The notes: a model not told the origin generated them from the letters alone. 64,000 bases of DNA from Litomosoides sigmodontis (GCA_963070105.1 OY718804.1:4301317-4365316); one strand, 5' to 3'; shown: positions 28,091-45,324, numbered from the stretch's first letter. Translations and numbers: made by a program.

Positions 28091-28646
28091 TTATTTTCTA
28101 ACAGTGTTAAGCTTACAGATTGATGAGATCAAAAAAGGAGTTGTGTTTTACCTTGATCACAAAGTCATCGTGGGTGTTCTATTGCTAAACATTTCTGGCC
28201 CAGGTATTGAAATTGCACGACGGCTGATTGCAGATGGACGTGAGCACGATAATTTCAAAGAAGTAAGTCATTTGCTGTTAATTTTGCTAATGCATAAGTC
28301 CTTTTTTTTTCGTTTTTCAAAACATATGGTTTATTTTAAAAAAACATTTAGAACCTGTTTTCCTGCAGTGATCCAAATGTGTTTTGACTTCCTCACACGT
28401 TCGTCTAAACTCTGCAACCCTGTGGTTTTGGTTTTAGTCACATACTGGCTAAAGTTTTTCATCTCACACGCAAACTTTAGTCACGTCGAATGAACTTTAT
28501 TTAGTGACCAAACTCTTCAAAGAAAGGAAAATGTGAAGCATTAACAGCAATTGTTCTCAACATATTTATATATAAATTTTTACATTCAGCTTGCAAAATT
28601 ATTCGAGTTGCATAAAAGCAGAACAGACAACGAGCAAGAGGGATGA
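23962..28646 (+). CDS. wah-1: Apoptosis-inducing factor (AIFM1 / WAH-1), with N-terminal TM module
   Basis: Thirteen exons: 23962..24120, 24348..24518, 24684..24866, 25572..25904, 26023..26245, 26381..26457, 26525..26662, 26952..27117, 27370..27458, 27581..27746, 27867..27994, 28119..28262, 28590..28646. They encode 677 residues. The FAD fold begins at [13 protein letters not shown] (230-242), followed by the [12 protein letters not shown] block. The NADH fold shows [14 protein letters not shown] (399-412). The late FAD motif [18 protein letters not shown] and the [15 protein letters not shown] block are clear. AIF is a mitochondrial intermembrane flavoprotein needed for respiratory-chain assembly and, when released, for chromatin degradation. 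Residues 94-114 form one membrane span that would anchor it in the inner membrane. Before it sits an unusual region (54-93) containing [14 protein letters not shown], and after it a Ser/Gly/Ala-rich linker. Confidence 0.92.
28059..28088. repeat. (AT)n microsatellite in wah-1 intron 11
   Basis: Fifteen perfect AT units 30 bp before the exon 12 acceptor. Confidence 0.95.
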
Positions 28647-30900
28647 TCTTGCTATTGGGCACCTATTCGGCATGTAGGCAAGCTCACATCTCCATTTCAA
28701 ATGTTTTATGCCATTATTCGGATGATACACCTTTGTTAGCTGTGCATCGATCATTTATGATAGATCTAAATTGTTTCATTGATGTTCCCATGCATAGGCT
28801 TTGTATGTTTCGTTTGATATTATTTTTTTCCTCATAACTGTGTGCTCGTTTTTTCTCATTAAAGTGCTAGGCGTTGAAGTTTTCATCGTTAATTTAATTT
28901 AAAAATTTCAAAAATTGTATGTCTACAATAACAAGCTTCATGTTTGCATGATTTTAAAGTAATTTTTGATAATTTCCAATCGTATGTCTTACTGCGGGTA
29001 ATTCTTGTTAATAAAATGAAATGCTTTGCAAGGACTGCCTTTGTTAATTTCAGTTGTTACTCTCTATTAATTATACGTTACAGTGGTTTCGTTCGATCCC
29101 TGTTTACAATAATATGTCACTTGTATTTTTATCTAACATGGCACGTGTTATTTTACATGAAACATATTTAGTTCATTGACATTACTTTAGCGTTCAACGT
29201 ATTCTGCCTGAAATATTATCGTAATACGATATCACAGTAGCATGAAACACAAATGATTGCCATCATTTGGCATACTAAAATTGTCTTCCTTTTCATCTTA
29301 TAGGATTTAACAATTTCTTGCTATTTCCTATCATTGTTTTCACACATCACAACGAATGCCGCACATTACGTCATTCATGCTTTTGAGGCAATGTGCAGAA
29401 ACCCTTGAGCTTTTTTAATCTTCACGGAGGATGATGATAACGAAGCATTCATGTAAACGAGGATTAAATTATCGAAATCATTTAATCAACATGTCATCTG
29501 TTCCATACTACAGCAAAGTGCAACATTAAAGTTATAATCTGTTTAGATAAGTTGACTGAGTTGGTGCTCATGGCACACATCGTACGGAACTTGTCCATTT
29601 CTTTTCCATCTTTCTAATTTGCAATGCAAATAGTTCTTTTCATACTTTTTCTCCGTTGATCACAGAACAACCGATAGCGATAAGTTATCGATAAGAGAAG
29701 ATGCCGAGGTAGCACGCAGTAGTAATTTCGCTCGTTACGTGAGGATTACATGCGGAAGAGGCCTGAGAGTCTGTGTGCACGCACGAGAAACAACAAATGC
29801 GCGACGATGGGAGTAGGAGGAGGAAGAAAAAAGTGCGAAAAAGTAGTCATTTTGACGGCAACACTCCGATTGTACGCTGTTAATTACAATCAGTGATAAT
29901 GATAATGATAACGATGTTGATGATAGAGATAGTGGTGATTGATGATGATTGGTGCTGTTGGTTGTGGATGGATGGTAATTGTGTGTATGATTGTGACAGT
30001 GTTAACAAACATACTATCCTCTCCCGTCTCCCTGCCTTGTTCCTTGTCTTCCAGTACGTCTGCAAAAATTTCAAAAGCAATTACAATTACATGTATCACC
30101 AGGAATGCGTGCGACACAACGGCGTTTTCACGCATCATCACTAACTGCTATCAATCAATTTGATATCTGAAATTGAGTCTTTCCTTTTGCGCTGCTTCTC
30201 ACAGTAATTTCAACTGTGAATTTGAATTGTATTTTGATCGTGCTCCTCCTCCGCCTCCTTTTCCCCGCAATTACCATCAAATCAATCAATTGTCATTGTT
30301 CACATCTTTTTGCAGAAGAAGAAATCGCACTCATTCTTCTCTATGTGAAGTTAAGAGAAGGAGAAATTTGCATAGTAAAGATTTATCCCTGCGAATGGAC
30401 TAACTGATTTTGTTTGAAACATCAGACTTGTCAATGGATGGAACAGGCGGGAAGTGATAAAAGTGCTAAATGATTTATGAAATGAATTACTTCCCTCCTA
30501 ACTCTTCCTTCATCGCTACCACTAATTGCCCAGAGAGATTTTCAATAACTCGCAAGAAATGTAATGCCTTCATCGACATCCATCATCATCGCATTACCCC
30601 ATCCTGAATGTTATGAGATTTCAGTCAAGAAATTTCATATTTCCCGCAAGTTAGCTACTGCGTACTTAAGTAATGAAATCGGAAAGGTATGATCAATACC
30701 ACTAGCTGCGTCACAGCTACATCAGTGCGCCTCTTCCGTTTCAGTTCGCTGCAAACCGTTTGCTGCATTTCGGAACGTTCTGCGCCAAAAACTAAAATGG
30801 CAAGCACGGAAGAGGAGGGAAAAAAGTGACAGATAAAAAGGCAGCCGTTTGTTTTCATATTTCACTGCTACTGCTACTTCTATTTCGCACTATACACAAA

Positions 30901-30930
30901 TGTGTGTGTGTGTGTGTGTGCGTGTCTGTG
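30901..30930. repeat. (TG)n microsatellite
   Basis: About ten TG units followed by imperfect CGTGTCTGTG. Confidence 0.9.
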
Positions 30931-31191
30931 TGGGAAGGTATATAGATAGACATATAAATGGAGGTAGAGGTTCATACTGGACGGCGGCCGTATCCATCTT
31001 TTTCCTCATAGTTTGGATGATTGCCGAGCTGAGAGTGTCTTGTCTTCCAGAGATACCGCTCCTTCCATTTCCACTTCCTTTCTCTTTCAATTCCCCCCTC
31101 TTCCACCCCCTCCCCCACCCTCTCCCTTCTTATCCGTCCATTCATTTTTCATCACAAAAATTCTCACATGATCTAATGGTGCATTGGAACG

Positions 31192-31194
<3 letters not shown>

Positions 31195-31255
<61 letters not shown>
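31195..31255. repeat. (CA)n microsatellite
   Basis: About 30 CA units with a single interrupting CG. Confidence 0.95.
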
Positions 31256-31256
<1 letters not shown>

Positions 31257-31409
31257 CCACTTCATTCAGTACGCACCATTGTTTGGTTGTTAGGTGATGG
31301 TCGATTACGTCGAACCGTCCGTCTACATTTTGATGAGTGAGATGAAATTAACGGACAGGTAAATAAATGCTTGCAGACGTGTCTTCTCTGACTCGGAGAT
31401 CACGGGTGA

Positions 31410-31417
31410 TGACGTCA
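31410..31417. promoter_or_regulatory. Perfect CRE-like palindrome TGACGTCA
   Basis: An exact 8-bp cAMP-response-type (bZIP) site about 1.6 kb upstream of the R-SMAD start. Single sites occur by chance; no functional evidence. Confidence 0.3.
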
Positions 31418-32852
31418 ACGAGGTGGGAGAGCGTGCTGATGAGGGAAGGGATCAGAAGGAATTGTGAAATGTACTGAATATGGACAGTGATGTGGCGGTG
31501 TATAAGCTCACTTTTATTTTGTTAATGTTTGCATTGGCTTAATGCCGTGGCATTGGGAAATCCATGAGCCCTTCCTCTGCGGTCTTACGGCTGAGGCGTA
31601 CGTCTCTCCACCGGTAATTTTGCAATAGTATTACGCAGTACAGTTGTACCGAAGCAAAAGATCACACCACTGCTTATTTTCATTCCGACTTTATTTATCC
31701 TCCTGATTTATGCAATAGAAAAGGAGAGGGAGAGAGAGAGATAGAGAGAGAAAGAGGAGGAAAAGGAAAGGATTCTGTCAGATAGGCGTAGTTTCAAGAA
31801 GTTCACAACTGACGGTATTGGAATGCAAGTGTCTCTTTGGTTCGATTGGTGATTGGTGGGGAGGTCAAAGGTTACCGGGGCACGTGCCATGCAATTGTTA
31901 CTTTTTGCATAACACTCTGATAACTAGAGGTTGAGGGAGAGATAAATGGCATGGTCTTAGAGGCAAGTAGCCATGAAATAACTCCCTCACTCATGCCTCC
32001 TTCCTCTGACCAGTACTTTGCAATGAAATGGACATATCCATCCTATCACTCGCTCACCCACACCTCATGAACTGTTGCTTTTCTGTGGATTACCTATAAT
32101 TGCAGTGTTTTCTATTCTCTTTGCTCATATTCGGTCACTATGGATGCAGTTTTAGTGGTGAGTAAACACACCTGTTTTTGTTACTTATCGAATTCTCTCC
32201 TCGGCAGTGTAAAATTCATCCTCTCACCTCCCAAACATTAGGCGTTGGAGAGGGAATTTATACGGAAAATGCTTAGTTGCCGAAATATTGGCAATTTTTG
32301 GGCTAATTTTTTCGTCTTCGTTTCCTACAGTTCAATCTGCATAAAAGTAAACTGTTTGGTAATGCAATGTCAGAGTTAGAGTGGATCATCAGTGTTGTGG
32401 CGATGTTCACGTCTAGCACATCATCATTTTGATAACTAATTGTTCTACCTCATAGTGTGGTTTTTTTCAAAAGTGAATAATTCAACGTTCACATATATAA
32501 TATGGAAGTAAAAGAATGTTTTTCGCTTATTTCACTTTCCGAATGATTTAAATTTCCCTGCAATATGGAGGATAATTCGGTGATAACATGTCTTTGCAGA
32601 GAAACACTTTAATGAAATGGGTACGTATCATCGATACCTATAAACTGTAATCACCACAACCATCTTCCCACTCCTTTTCCTTGCTATTCATGATCAGCAA
32701 AACAATTTCGATGCTGCATGCGGTGATTTCCTCTGATCTTTCTTTATCCTTTCCTTGCTTCTTGTGCCGCAGGACGAGATTATAAAACACAACCTGATTA
32801 TTAACGTATGCTTTCTAAGGCTGGCTCACATTTATGTATTCGCGGATAGTAA

Positions 32853-36933
<4,081 letters not shown>

Positions 36934-38492
36934 CATGCGTTTTCCTAGTTCATTTCATTCATATTGGTGCATTGCATTTATGTCGCAAATTTTCTGCTGT
37001 TTTGTCGTTTGGCAAGAATAAAAGATTTCTTTGTTCTCCTAGATGTTTAAAGAAAAAAATGTGAGAATACATACACTTATGCATTCTAGAATGGACACTG
37101 TAAACTGTTCTTCTTTTGCCAACCAAAACGTTTTCAAAAAAGATCATGAACTATACAGAAATACATTGAACATTTCTGCATCGTTATGTTAGCTAGCGAC
37201 AGCTTTTATGCAAATGATATACTTTGCAGATTATGGGAGAGAATTCCTTTCCGTTCATACCTATCATTCCCTCAAAGCGAGCAATCGGACGTGATATCAG
37301 TTGTTTTTCTTAATGTACTGGTTTTGATGATTGGAGTTTTTCATGCGTTTCCTTCTATTAGTGCCTCTCTTATACTCCTTTATATTTATGTTTCCATCTT
37401 TGCACTAATTTTTTGTAATAGACGAATAACACTAGTTGCTGACCTTATTTTCCCGATTCGCTTCTCTAATTACATTGGCTCATTTGTTTAGACACAGTGC
37501 TTCTGCAGAATTTGTCAGCACGATCCGATTTTTGTATGTAAAATAAGTTTAACATATCAGTCAAGTTTACAATTAGTCACTTGCAACCTATCAATTTTAT
37601 TCGTGGAATAGCAATCAATGATCCTATAATTAATGATACCTTTTTCTCTATCATTTCTAAGTCTGCGAGATATCGTGTTGTGCAAAGTGTCACGTCATCC
37701 TTTCCTTGTAACAAAATACTTTGCAGTACTTAAAACGAAAAAGGTTGCTAGTAAGAATCATCAATTGCTGCTCTACAAATTTTGCGAACAGCCATATGAG
37801 ATGGCGACATGAAACTCAATAGTAATATCTCGTTTATTCATCGAATCTAGCAATTGCCGTTTTGATTACACTTGACTAGATTTTTTGTAATCGATCACTC
37901 AGTCCACGTTTTCTGCAACATTCTCCTTCGTTTCAATAATCGAACGTTGTAATTCTAATTTATTGTACTGTTTTCGCTTTGATGATAGCCGCAAAAACAA
38001 CTGGTAGCAAAAAGATCATCAGGGAATGGAATGAAAGATTAGATACAAACCTTGTGATGTGATATATATATTTTTTAATCCGCAAAATATGCAAGTCCTA
38101 CTCTTCAAGGGCTTACTGTGCAAATCTAACAGAAGTTTGTACGGTGAAAATTGCTCAGTACATATATGGAAACGAACAGATCAAACATTAGTTAAATTGT
38201 TAAGGCAAGAGAAAAGTAAGCATTCGTACAACGTAGCCAACCGCATCTATCCTGGCATTATGTTTCAGATCATACATGAATGCGAATAACACACGAACAT
38301 TAATAGTCAACAACAGCGCTAATTACTATCTGGCATCCCATACCAGCAGGAAATCCACTTGCAGTATGAACGACTAACGCTTGTTCAAATTCAGCTATTC
38401 ACAGGATACATTTCCTGGTTTCCTTTTTCAGATATATTACTTAATTGCCATGAAAAATAGGTTATTTTCCTCCAGCAGCCAATCCAGGGCAA
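36934..38492. other. Intergenic between convergent R-SMAD and MED19 genes
   Basis: Carries the SMAD poly(A) signal (37017-37022) and otherwise AT-rich sequence. A 101-codon hydrophobic plus frame at 37186-37491 lacks a start context, splice support or any recognisable family, so it is not called. Confidence 0.6.
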
Positions 38493-40377
38493 TTACAGTT
38501 TTCTTATTTTACTGTTTTGGTCTTCTTCTTTTGCATCCTTCTGAAAAAAAAAGTTTGCACGGAACATCACATAATGATATGGAATTAGAAACAATCGAAG
38601 CACTGTGTGATATGTCCATCACAAGCCTTAATCGCTTCCAAAAATTGCCGATATTTATTGTCTACTGAAACTCAGCTTAACAGCTAGGCTTGTTCATTAC
38701 ATAAAAAGAAGGGTGACATTGATCATCAACACATTCAAAACATCACTGTTGCACTAACAATTCAATCTTATTTTGTAAAAAAATTGATGAACAGAATGCA
38801 AGTTGCCAAAACAATTACCTTCCGTTTTTTATCCTTTTTCTTCTTTTTTTCTTTCTTCCTATCTTTATCTTCGCTACGATGCTTTCTATACTTTCGATCC
38901 GAATCAGCATCTTTAAAGCAAACAGTATGTTACACATGACATTGAAAGCGCAATTTTTGTTCGAAGACAGAAATGTGAAACTTACCTTCAAGATCATCCA
39001 AACTCCACTTATATTTCCTTTTATGTTTTGTTTCTTCACCATTTTCATCATAATTTATTGCATCACCGTTTAGATCGTCTATTTTATTATCAAAATATCT
39101 ATAAATTTATAGTTGATGCAGTAAGAACACAGCAATACCAAAATTTTTTTTGAAAAAAACAGTTTCGTTTCACAGACCAGTTTATATAAAACACAATTCA
39201 CTAATGGATAAATCTTAATTCCTGTTTCGCACTACGTACTTCCTAGATAATGTTGAGATAATGTTAAGTAATATAATATGTAAATTAATATGTAAATTTT
39301 AATATGTAAGTAATATGTAAATTTTTCATTAAAATAATTAATATACATTTAAATGTACCTGTAAGGTTCCGGGACGGCACCCGGTGTAAGTCTGAATCCT
39401 GCCATTGCACTCGCAGAGAGACCAGTAACCTCTTTCCCTGTGATTGGTGGTTTTTCTACCAACATCCGCAGCGAACTAAAAAAATAAATGAAAGCCCTGA
39501 TCATTGAAAATCCAGTAGGACTATGCATCCATGCAGTCTTTTTTGCAGTGGCAAAAAAATGAAAATTATTTCACTCAACTCTATATTTCATTCTATTTGA
39601 AACATCCAAGTAAATGTGTGATTCCAACTGAACATCTCAACATGTCCGTAAGTTTGTTCGTTACAAATAGCGTCTATTATGAAATTTCTCAAATGAAGAT
39701 CAGCACAGAAACCTGAATTCCAAAGCATTTTCAAAATTGAAATTGCCAACAAGATGTGGAAGGAAGGAGCCGAGATCTTCGCGCAGCCGTTTTGAACCAC
39801 AAAACCGTTGATAAGATGAGCCCATATCATATTCCGCCAATAAGTCATTACTGCCAAGTAAAACGCTTTGTGCTAGAAATTTCATGAGTATAATCTTTTT
39901 CTCTTGAAAATATCAGATCAATTGAATTCTTTATTACATATATCAAAAAATTAAAAGTTCTCAGAATTTTAATTTGACCAGATGAACACACATCAGTGGT
40001 CTTTATCAAATCTGCATTTTTTGCTAGCCAAGAATCATTTCAAGCTACAAACAACAAGATTCTATCACTCTTCTCAATAATAACATCACGTTTCTTGATA
40101 TATTCATTAAAAAAAATTGTGCATAACGGATTTCTCAACACTTCTCACACATTTTTTTTAAATGTGAATTTTCGACATGACCAATTCTTTTTGGCCGCAT
40201 GGATACTCAACTTTTAATCGTTTAAAATAATATAGATAAATGATCAAACTAACGCGGCAACTCGGGTTTCATCAAATGAAAAGGGCACACTAGCGATAGT
40301 TGCGAGTATCTACCCTTCAGTGATATTTTTGTGCGTAATGAACCCGATGACGCAACACCACTTCCAGTAGGATCCAT
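38493..40377 (-). CDS. mdt-19: Mediator complex subunit 19 (MED19)
   Basis: Minus-strand exons in transcript order: 40314..40377, 39713..39872, 39359..39475, 38986..39098, 38819..38910 and 38493..38540. They encode 197 residues. MED19 signatures: LLAEYDMGSSYQRFCGSKRLREDLGSFLPHLVG, then SLRMLVEKPPITGKEV and GFRLTPGAVPEPYR. A lysine-rich tail (DRKKEKKKKKDKKRK) is typical of the metazoan protein. MED19 sits at the Mediator head-middle interface and links RNA polymerase II to gene-specific activators and repressors. The start exon MDPTGSGVASSGSLRT was chosen because its phase-1 donor matches the acceptor of exon 2 exactly. The last exon uses a strong pyrimidine-rich acceptor; an earlier acceptor giving an immediate stop was considered less likely. 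The gene is divergent from RFC5, 639 bp away. Confidence 0.88.
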
Positions 40378-41016
40378 CTTGATACTTCGATTTCTGCCGT
40401 CCAAACTGACCCTTATCAGCAATGACGTGAGGTAAATTGCTTATACGATGGTAGTTTTAAGCAAAAACACCTTCAACAATCCATACCAACGTAGAGAGAC
40501 GAAAAAAGCCTACAAAAAAGCTATAGTCGTTCGAATCTCTCAGTAGGTGAAACTACCGCTTGTAATAAATCAACTTCTACTTCTGCTACTGTCCAATTTC
40601 AAAAAGTCATAAAAGAGTCACAAATGGAGCTGGGCACATCTGTTGCCACGGAGATCTCTCATTTTGCACTATTGTTCATTTATTGCTATCTTCATTAAAT
40701 CAGATTAACATTGTGTACAGAGAGGTTAACTCGGGTCATAGCAATAAAAAAACCGACAGACGCGATTTGACCTTAACAACTGCACAATGCGAAGATAACG
40801 ATCCACACAAGGATCCTTGAGGAGGATGACCACAACACATAAGTTAAAGACACAAGTCAGAAACCACAGCCCACCGGAGGTTGCCCACTCCCAAATGAAC
40901 ACCTGCAACTCTCCGTGCCAGTGATTTCGTTGTCCATCGCAATTTGCATCCTGACCTGAAGTGAAATACCCAACAGGGAGTGAGTGGAGTTGCCGAATTC
41001 GATCGAATAGTTGACA
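40378..41016. promoter_or_regulatory. Shared divergent upstream region of MED19 and RFC5
   Basis: A 639-bp intergenic segment between oppositely transcribed housekeeping genes, probably containing both promoters. A 128-codon minus frame (40726-41112) crosses into RFC5 exon 1 antisense and is not supported. No TATA or initiator site could be assigned. Confidence 0.5.
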
Positions 41017-43057
41017 ATGGTCTCGAATGAACGCGTTGGACGTAATGGCAACGTCAATATACCGTGGGTGGAGAAGTATCGTCCAGCTTCTCTCACTGAA
41101 CTTATCGCTCACGAAGAAATCACTGGCACGCGTAAGTTACTCCACTCCTTATCACTCTCTGTTACGAAAAGTCATCTCCGCGGGAAATTCATAAAGTCCG
41201 GGCTATTTTTATTGAGCAAGGTATTAATTATCTTTTGAGAAATTTCACATTTTTGATTTAGTTATGAAATTGATCAATGAGAACCGTTTGCCACATTTAC
41301 TGTTTTATGGTCCGCCTGGAACAGGGAAAACGAGTACCATATTAGCCGCTGCAAGAATGATGTATACTCCGAAGCAGTTGTCATCAGTTGTTTTAGAGGT
41401 TTCCTTTGTTCAATTGAATTCAAATTCTTTACACTTAAGAATTCTCATTTGTAAAGGAGGAGGTAGGAAAGTTCCTGCACTGTTGCGATCATTGAAGCTT
41501 CCGCGACAGATCTAATTCCTGATGTGACACCAACATTATCATACTTTCGCGTTTGGATGCAAATACTATGGTGATTTACATTCTCAAACATTTTTAGATA
41601 TTATTCGGTCATATTTATAGCTGAATGCATCTGATGATCGCGGTATTGGAATTGTTCGAGAACAGATCATTAATTTTGCCCAAACAAGCACTTTAAATAC
41701 AGACAGAAACCAAGGGAATATTCCAAAATTCGTAGTCCTGGATGAAGCTGATGCTATGACGAAGGATGCACAGAATGCCTTAAGGTACTTTTGCACCAAA
41801 TTGATTTAGTGTGTTCTTTGCTATTTATGTAATAATTTCTTTTTTTTAGACGTGTAATTGAGAAATTCACAGACAATGTCAGGTTCTGCATTATATGTAA
41901 TTATTTATCGAAAATTATTCCTGCAATTCAGTCACGGTGCACACGTTTGCGTTTCGCCCCACTTTCAAATGTTGGTTTTTTTCTTTAATATCCCTGCTAC
42001 ACAGAATATTTGCACTTATCAGATACTCCAACAAACAGATCACGCTCAGATTATGCTTAATTCAAGAAAAATAACAAATATCAATGGCTTATTATAAGAT
42101 ATTTCTTCAGGAACAAATATTGCCACGGCTGCGTCATATAGTGCAGGCGGAGTCACTGACTATAACGGAAGACGGTGAGAAAGCGTTATTAGATTTGGCT
42201 GAGGGAGACATGAGGCGGGTTATCAATATTTTGCAGGTAAATGTTTCCTATTTTCAACAAATATGATGAATTGCCAGATATTAGAGACATGTGATTAAGG
42301 AAAAGAGTGTTCTACTGGTTGAATTTTCTAGCATCAGTTATTTTTATCCATTGATTACAATTACTTTAATGGTAGCTATCTGTTTACTGAGGATGATGCT
42401 CGAAGAGTTGTGGTTGGCTCTCTAATACATTTTAACTCTCACCAGTACTGTACAATTTTTGTAGAGCACAGCAATGGCTTTCAAAACGGTTGATGAACGT
42501 AGTGTTTATCAGTGTGTGGGATACCCCCTACCAAATGATGTTGACAAAATTGTAAGAATACTGTTAAACGACTCAATAGAAGATGCTTATACAAGTAATA
42601 TTTTAAAATTGTTGATAAACATTACTTAGATAACCTGAAGACACAACTTTTCAATTATATAGTTTACCGTAACGATAAGCTTTTTTTCAATCATTTACTG
42701 AAGTCTTAAATTACGAGATTTTGATAACTTTTTTGTGCAAAAAAAAATTTAATTGACGAAACCAGATATGAACAACCTTTCATTAATTTTTTTATAGAAA
42801 TAGAGGAAATTCGAAGTGAGCGTGCATTTGCACTCAGTGATATACTGAACTCGATGCATAATTTCATATTCCGTCTCGTAATACCACCCGAATTATTGAG
42901 TCGGCTGATGATTTGTATGGCAGATATCGAGTACCATCTGTCGCAGGGTTGTTCAGATCGACTACAACTTGGGGCTTTAATTGGTGCTTTTATTGGAGTC
43001 CGAAGTGAACTGGCAAAAATCGCTCCCAGTTTCGAAAGGGACACAGTTGCAGTTTGA
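41017..43057 (+). CDS. rfc-3: Replication factor C subunit 5 (RFC5 / yeast Rfc3 type)
   Basis: Exons 41017..41131, 41262..41398, 41621..41784, 41850..41970, 42111..42236, 42465..42594 and 42798..43057 encode 350 residues, matching small RFC subunits (about 340). RFC box II VEKYRP, Walker A GPPGTGKT (55-62), Walker B VVLDEAD (122-128), sensor-1 region CNYLSK and the SRC arginine-finger motif (167-169) are all intact, as is GDMRR. The alpha-helical collar follows. RFC loads the PCNA clamp at primer ends during DNA replication and repair. The overall pattern ([19 protein letters not shown] collar, MADIEYHLS) fits human RFC5, named rfc-3 in C. elegans. It carries a short polar insert (about 109-119, [10 protein letters not shown]) before Walker B. 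AATAAA at 43194-43199. Confidence 0.93.
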
Positions 43058-43621
43058 GTTGATCGTAATTTTTTTTTTGAGACTACAACGATCACGGAGG
43101 AAAATGGTTAAGCTGCGAGGCTTGAAGAACACATTAGTTATTTCAAACAAGAACGAAAATGCGCTTTTTCTGTTGTAGCGAATATTTAGCTGAAATAAAG
43201 TTGCTTAAAAATTTATGAAAGTAAATACATCGTGTGAATAAAATCTCTTTTTAATGAAAAATTTTGACCAAAAAATATGCAAAATAATTCTTAAATTAAA
43301 TGTTGATATTCACTGAGTGATACACATTTTTGTTGACTTTCGTGATTTTACTTAAATCATGTCTTTAATTTATATTTATGATCTCTTAAATAAATTCTTA
43401 TGTTTCCTGCAACTATATTGCCTTTTTTGATTCCTTTAATGGATAAAACCTTATCTGAATGAACTTTGGCTATGAGCTTTGGTATTTGATGTTGTGTGAG
43501 AGGTACGGAAGATGAGTTTATGCGGTTTGAAAATTGTGTAAACATGTCATCAAAAGAAAAAGAAAGGTGGAATTCATTATTCATGTGAATTACTGCCATT
43601 AATTAATCTTGCTTCAGGAAG
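43058..43621. other. RFC5-MED30 intergenic spacer
   Basis: A 564-bp spacer between two same-strand genes. AATAAA at 43194-43199 ends RFC5. A TTGCTTCAG acceptor ends at 43616, five bases before the MED30 ATG, consistent with spliced-leader trans-splicing of a downstream operon gene or an independent outron. Confidence 0.5.
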
Positions 43622-45324
43622 ATGCAAAACTCAGGCGTTGGTCCGAATCAGTCGGTATATTATCAACAAACTCAAGGTGTGTTTCATGTTGTATTTACTG
43701 TAGTTGGAAGTGGGTGGATGGAAATGTCAATCATACGCTATCTAATTGATTGATTCTCACCATCACCAATTGTGTCACATAAGATTCTCTAAGTAGTGGA
43801 GTATTAGAGGTAGAGCTTGTCTGTAGGGATAATCAAAGAGTTATTGATGATGAGAGTATAATTGCAAAAAAACGCTTCGGTAGGTTTTTTTACACGTGTT
43901 TCACAGCGTGGAACAGAAAGGACCATAGAGAAGTTTTAACATTTGACAAAGTGTTAATAGCGCAGGTGGTGCTGTAATGATGGGTTATACACCATCCACA
44001 ACTGATGAGCGTCAGCAACAGCAGCAGATAATGAATATGCAAGGAGTAGCGGCAGCTCAGGCGTATAGCGGTGGAGGAACGAATATGCAAGGTATGCCGG
44101 GAATACCATATTCTGCAGCGGCTGCTCAGGATTCCTCACCAGGAATACGTCCACCATCGCAGTCTCAGCCAGGTTATCCGGTAGGAGTGCAATTGCAAAC
44201 TTCAACTGAGCAACAGTGTCAAGGTCGACAATCTTATCAGCCTCAACAGCAATCTCAAAGACAGCAATCACAACCGTCTACTGAAAGGTATGCATGAAGG
44301 TGTCATTAGTTAAGAACTGATGCTGATATGGTATGTAATTTAATATTAGAAAGTAATACAAAGGTGACAAGCTAGAAGATAAGCACCAGTTTAAGCCATT
44401 AAAATTATAGAGCAGCGGATCAGCCTAGTGAAAAGTCGAAGAAAGAAGAAACGAAAACCGCACGACCGATGAATCCTCCACCATATTCTCCCGAAATCCT
44501 GGATGATCTTTCGAAATATTCAGTTGCTTCTCTGGCATGCATTGGTCGTGAACTAGTCCAGGAGTTACTGTTGAGGTGTTTATGTTATACATTGGATTCT
44601 TTCTTTTCCTTTTTGCCCTCTGGTTAGTGCATGAAGAACACGGTTGATTCAGTTTTTTATAGGACCTATACACTGATGACAAGTTTGACGAAATCGGTGG
44701 ATCGTTGGCACCAACAACAGGGTACAAGTGATCCAGAACAGTTGCTTTCGTATTGTGAATATATTTTATCGAAGATCACGGAAATAAGAATACGAATTGA
44801 TTGTGTGCCAAACGTGGCTCATATCAGTGAAGATGAATTCATTACAATGATGATCGACCCAAGTCCTCCACATAAATCTCCTGAATTGGTATTTATTTTA
44901 TAGCCTGTAGTTTGAATCTGTAGCAGTGCTTTTCTTGTTCTTCCTGTGCTTTATGATGTAATTTAGAAGTTTTATAGAAATCGATTAGATCTATGTGGAT
45001 CTTGCATATGGCTGAGTGAAAATGGCTTATCGCTATAGAAAAAGAACTTTTCTGGTGTTTGAATTACGAAAATTGATATCAGTTAGAATAAACATGTGTT
45101 GTGTTGTTTATTTTACGATAATAGGTACTTCAGATGGAATCTGTAATTTGACGTTTTGTTATTCTCGATATTGTACACTGTTGTAGGCATTTCAGATAGC
45201 CACGGAGGAAACATTTGAAGTGCAGCGGAGAAAGCTGGTGAAATTGAATACAGCGCTAAAAAATCTGGATTGGATGTGTTTGGTTTCCGATCCACGTTTT
45301 TTAAAGAAAGCAGATAAGAACTGA
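43622..45324 (+). CDS. mdt-30: Mediator complex subunit 30 (MED30) with Gln-rich N-terminus
   Basis: Exons 43622..43676, 43966..44287, 44411..44575, 44663..44888 and 45187..45324 encode 301 residues. The first about 150 residues are low complexity: Gln, Ser, Gly and Pro-rich with many QQ runs. The conserved MED30 core starts around LSKYSVASLACIGRELVQELLLRTYTLMTSL and ends with a helical segment containing EETFEVQRRKLVKLNTALKNLDWMCLVSDPRF. This pattern (a Cys-Ile-Gly-x-Glu-x-Val-Gln helix, then a terminal coiled coil) is that of metazoan MED30, a Mediator head subunit. Human MED30 is about 180 residues, so the Gln-rich N-terminus is an expansion. It lies 564 bp downstream of RFC5 on the same strand and could be co-transcribed with it. 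The start is supported by an acceptor five bases upstream. Confidence 0.82.

Noticed and set aside
29690..30400. Several short overlapping frames near 29900-30400 on both strands
   Set aside because: They arise from ATG/GAT and CAT-rich simple sequence with no splice-compatible extension.
37186..37491. 101-codon hydrophobic plus-strand frame
   Set aside because: T-rich DNA read in one frame commonly gives hydrophobic peptides. No start context, splice partner or family resemblance.
40520..40560. tRNA B-box-like GTTCGAATC
   Set aside because: No matching A box, anticodon arm or acceptor stem could be paired on either strand.
40726..41112. 128-codon minus-strand frame between MED19 and RFC5
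   Set aside because: It starts inside RFC5 exon 1 antisense at a non-ATG codon and shows no domain. It is probably a shadow of the GC-richer promoter region.
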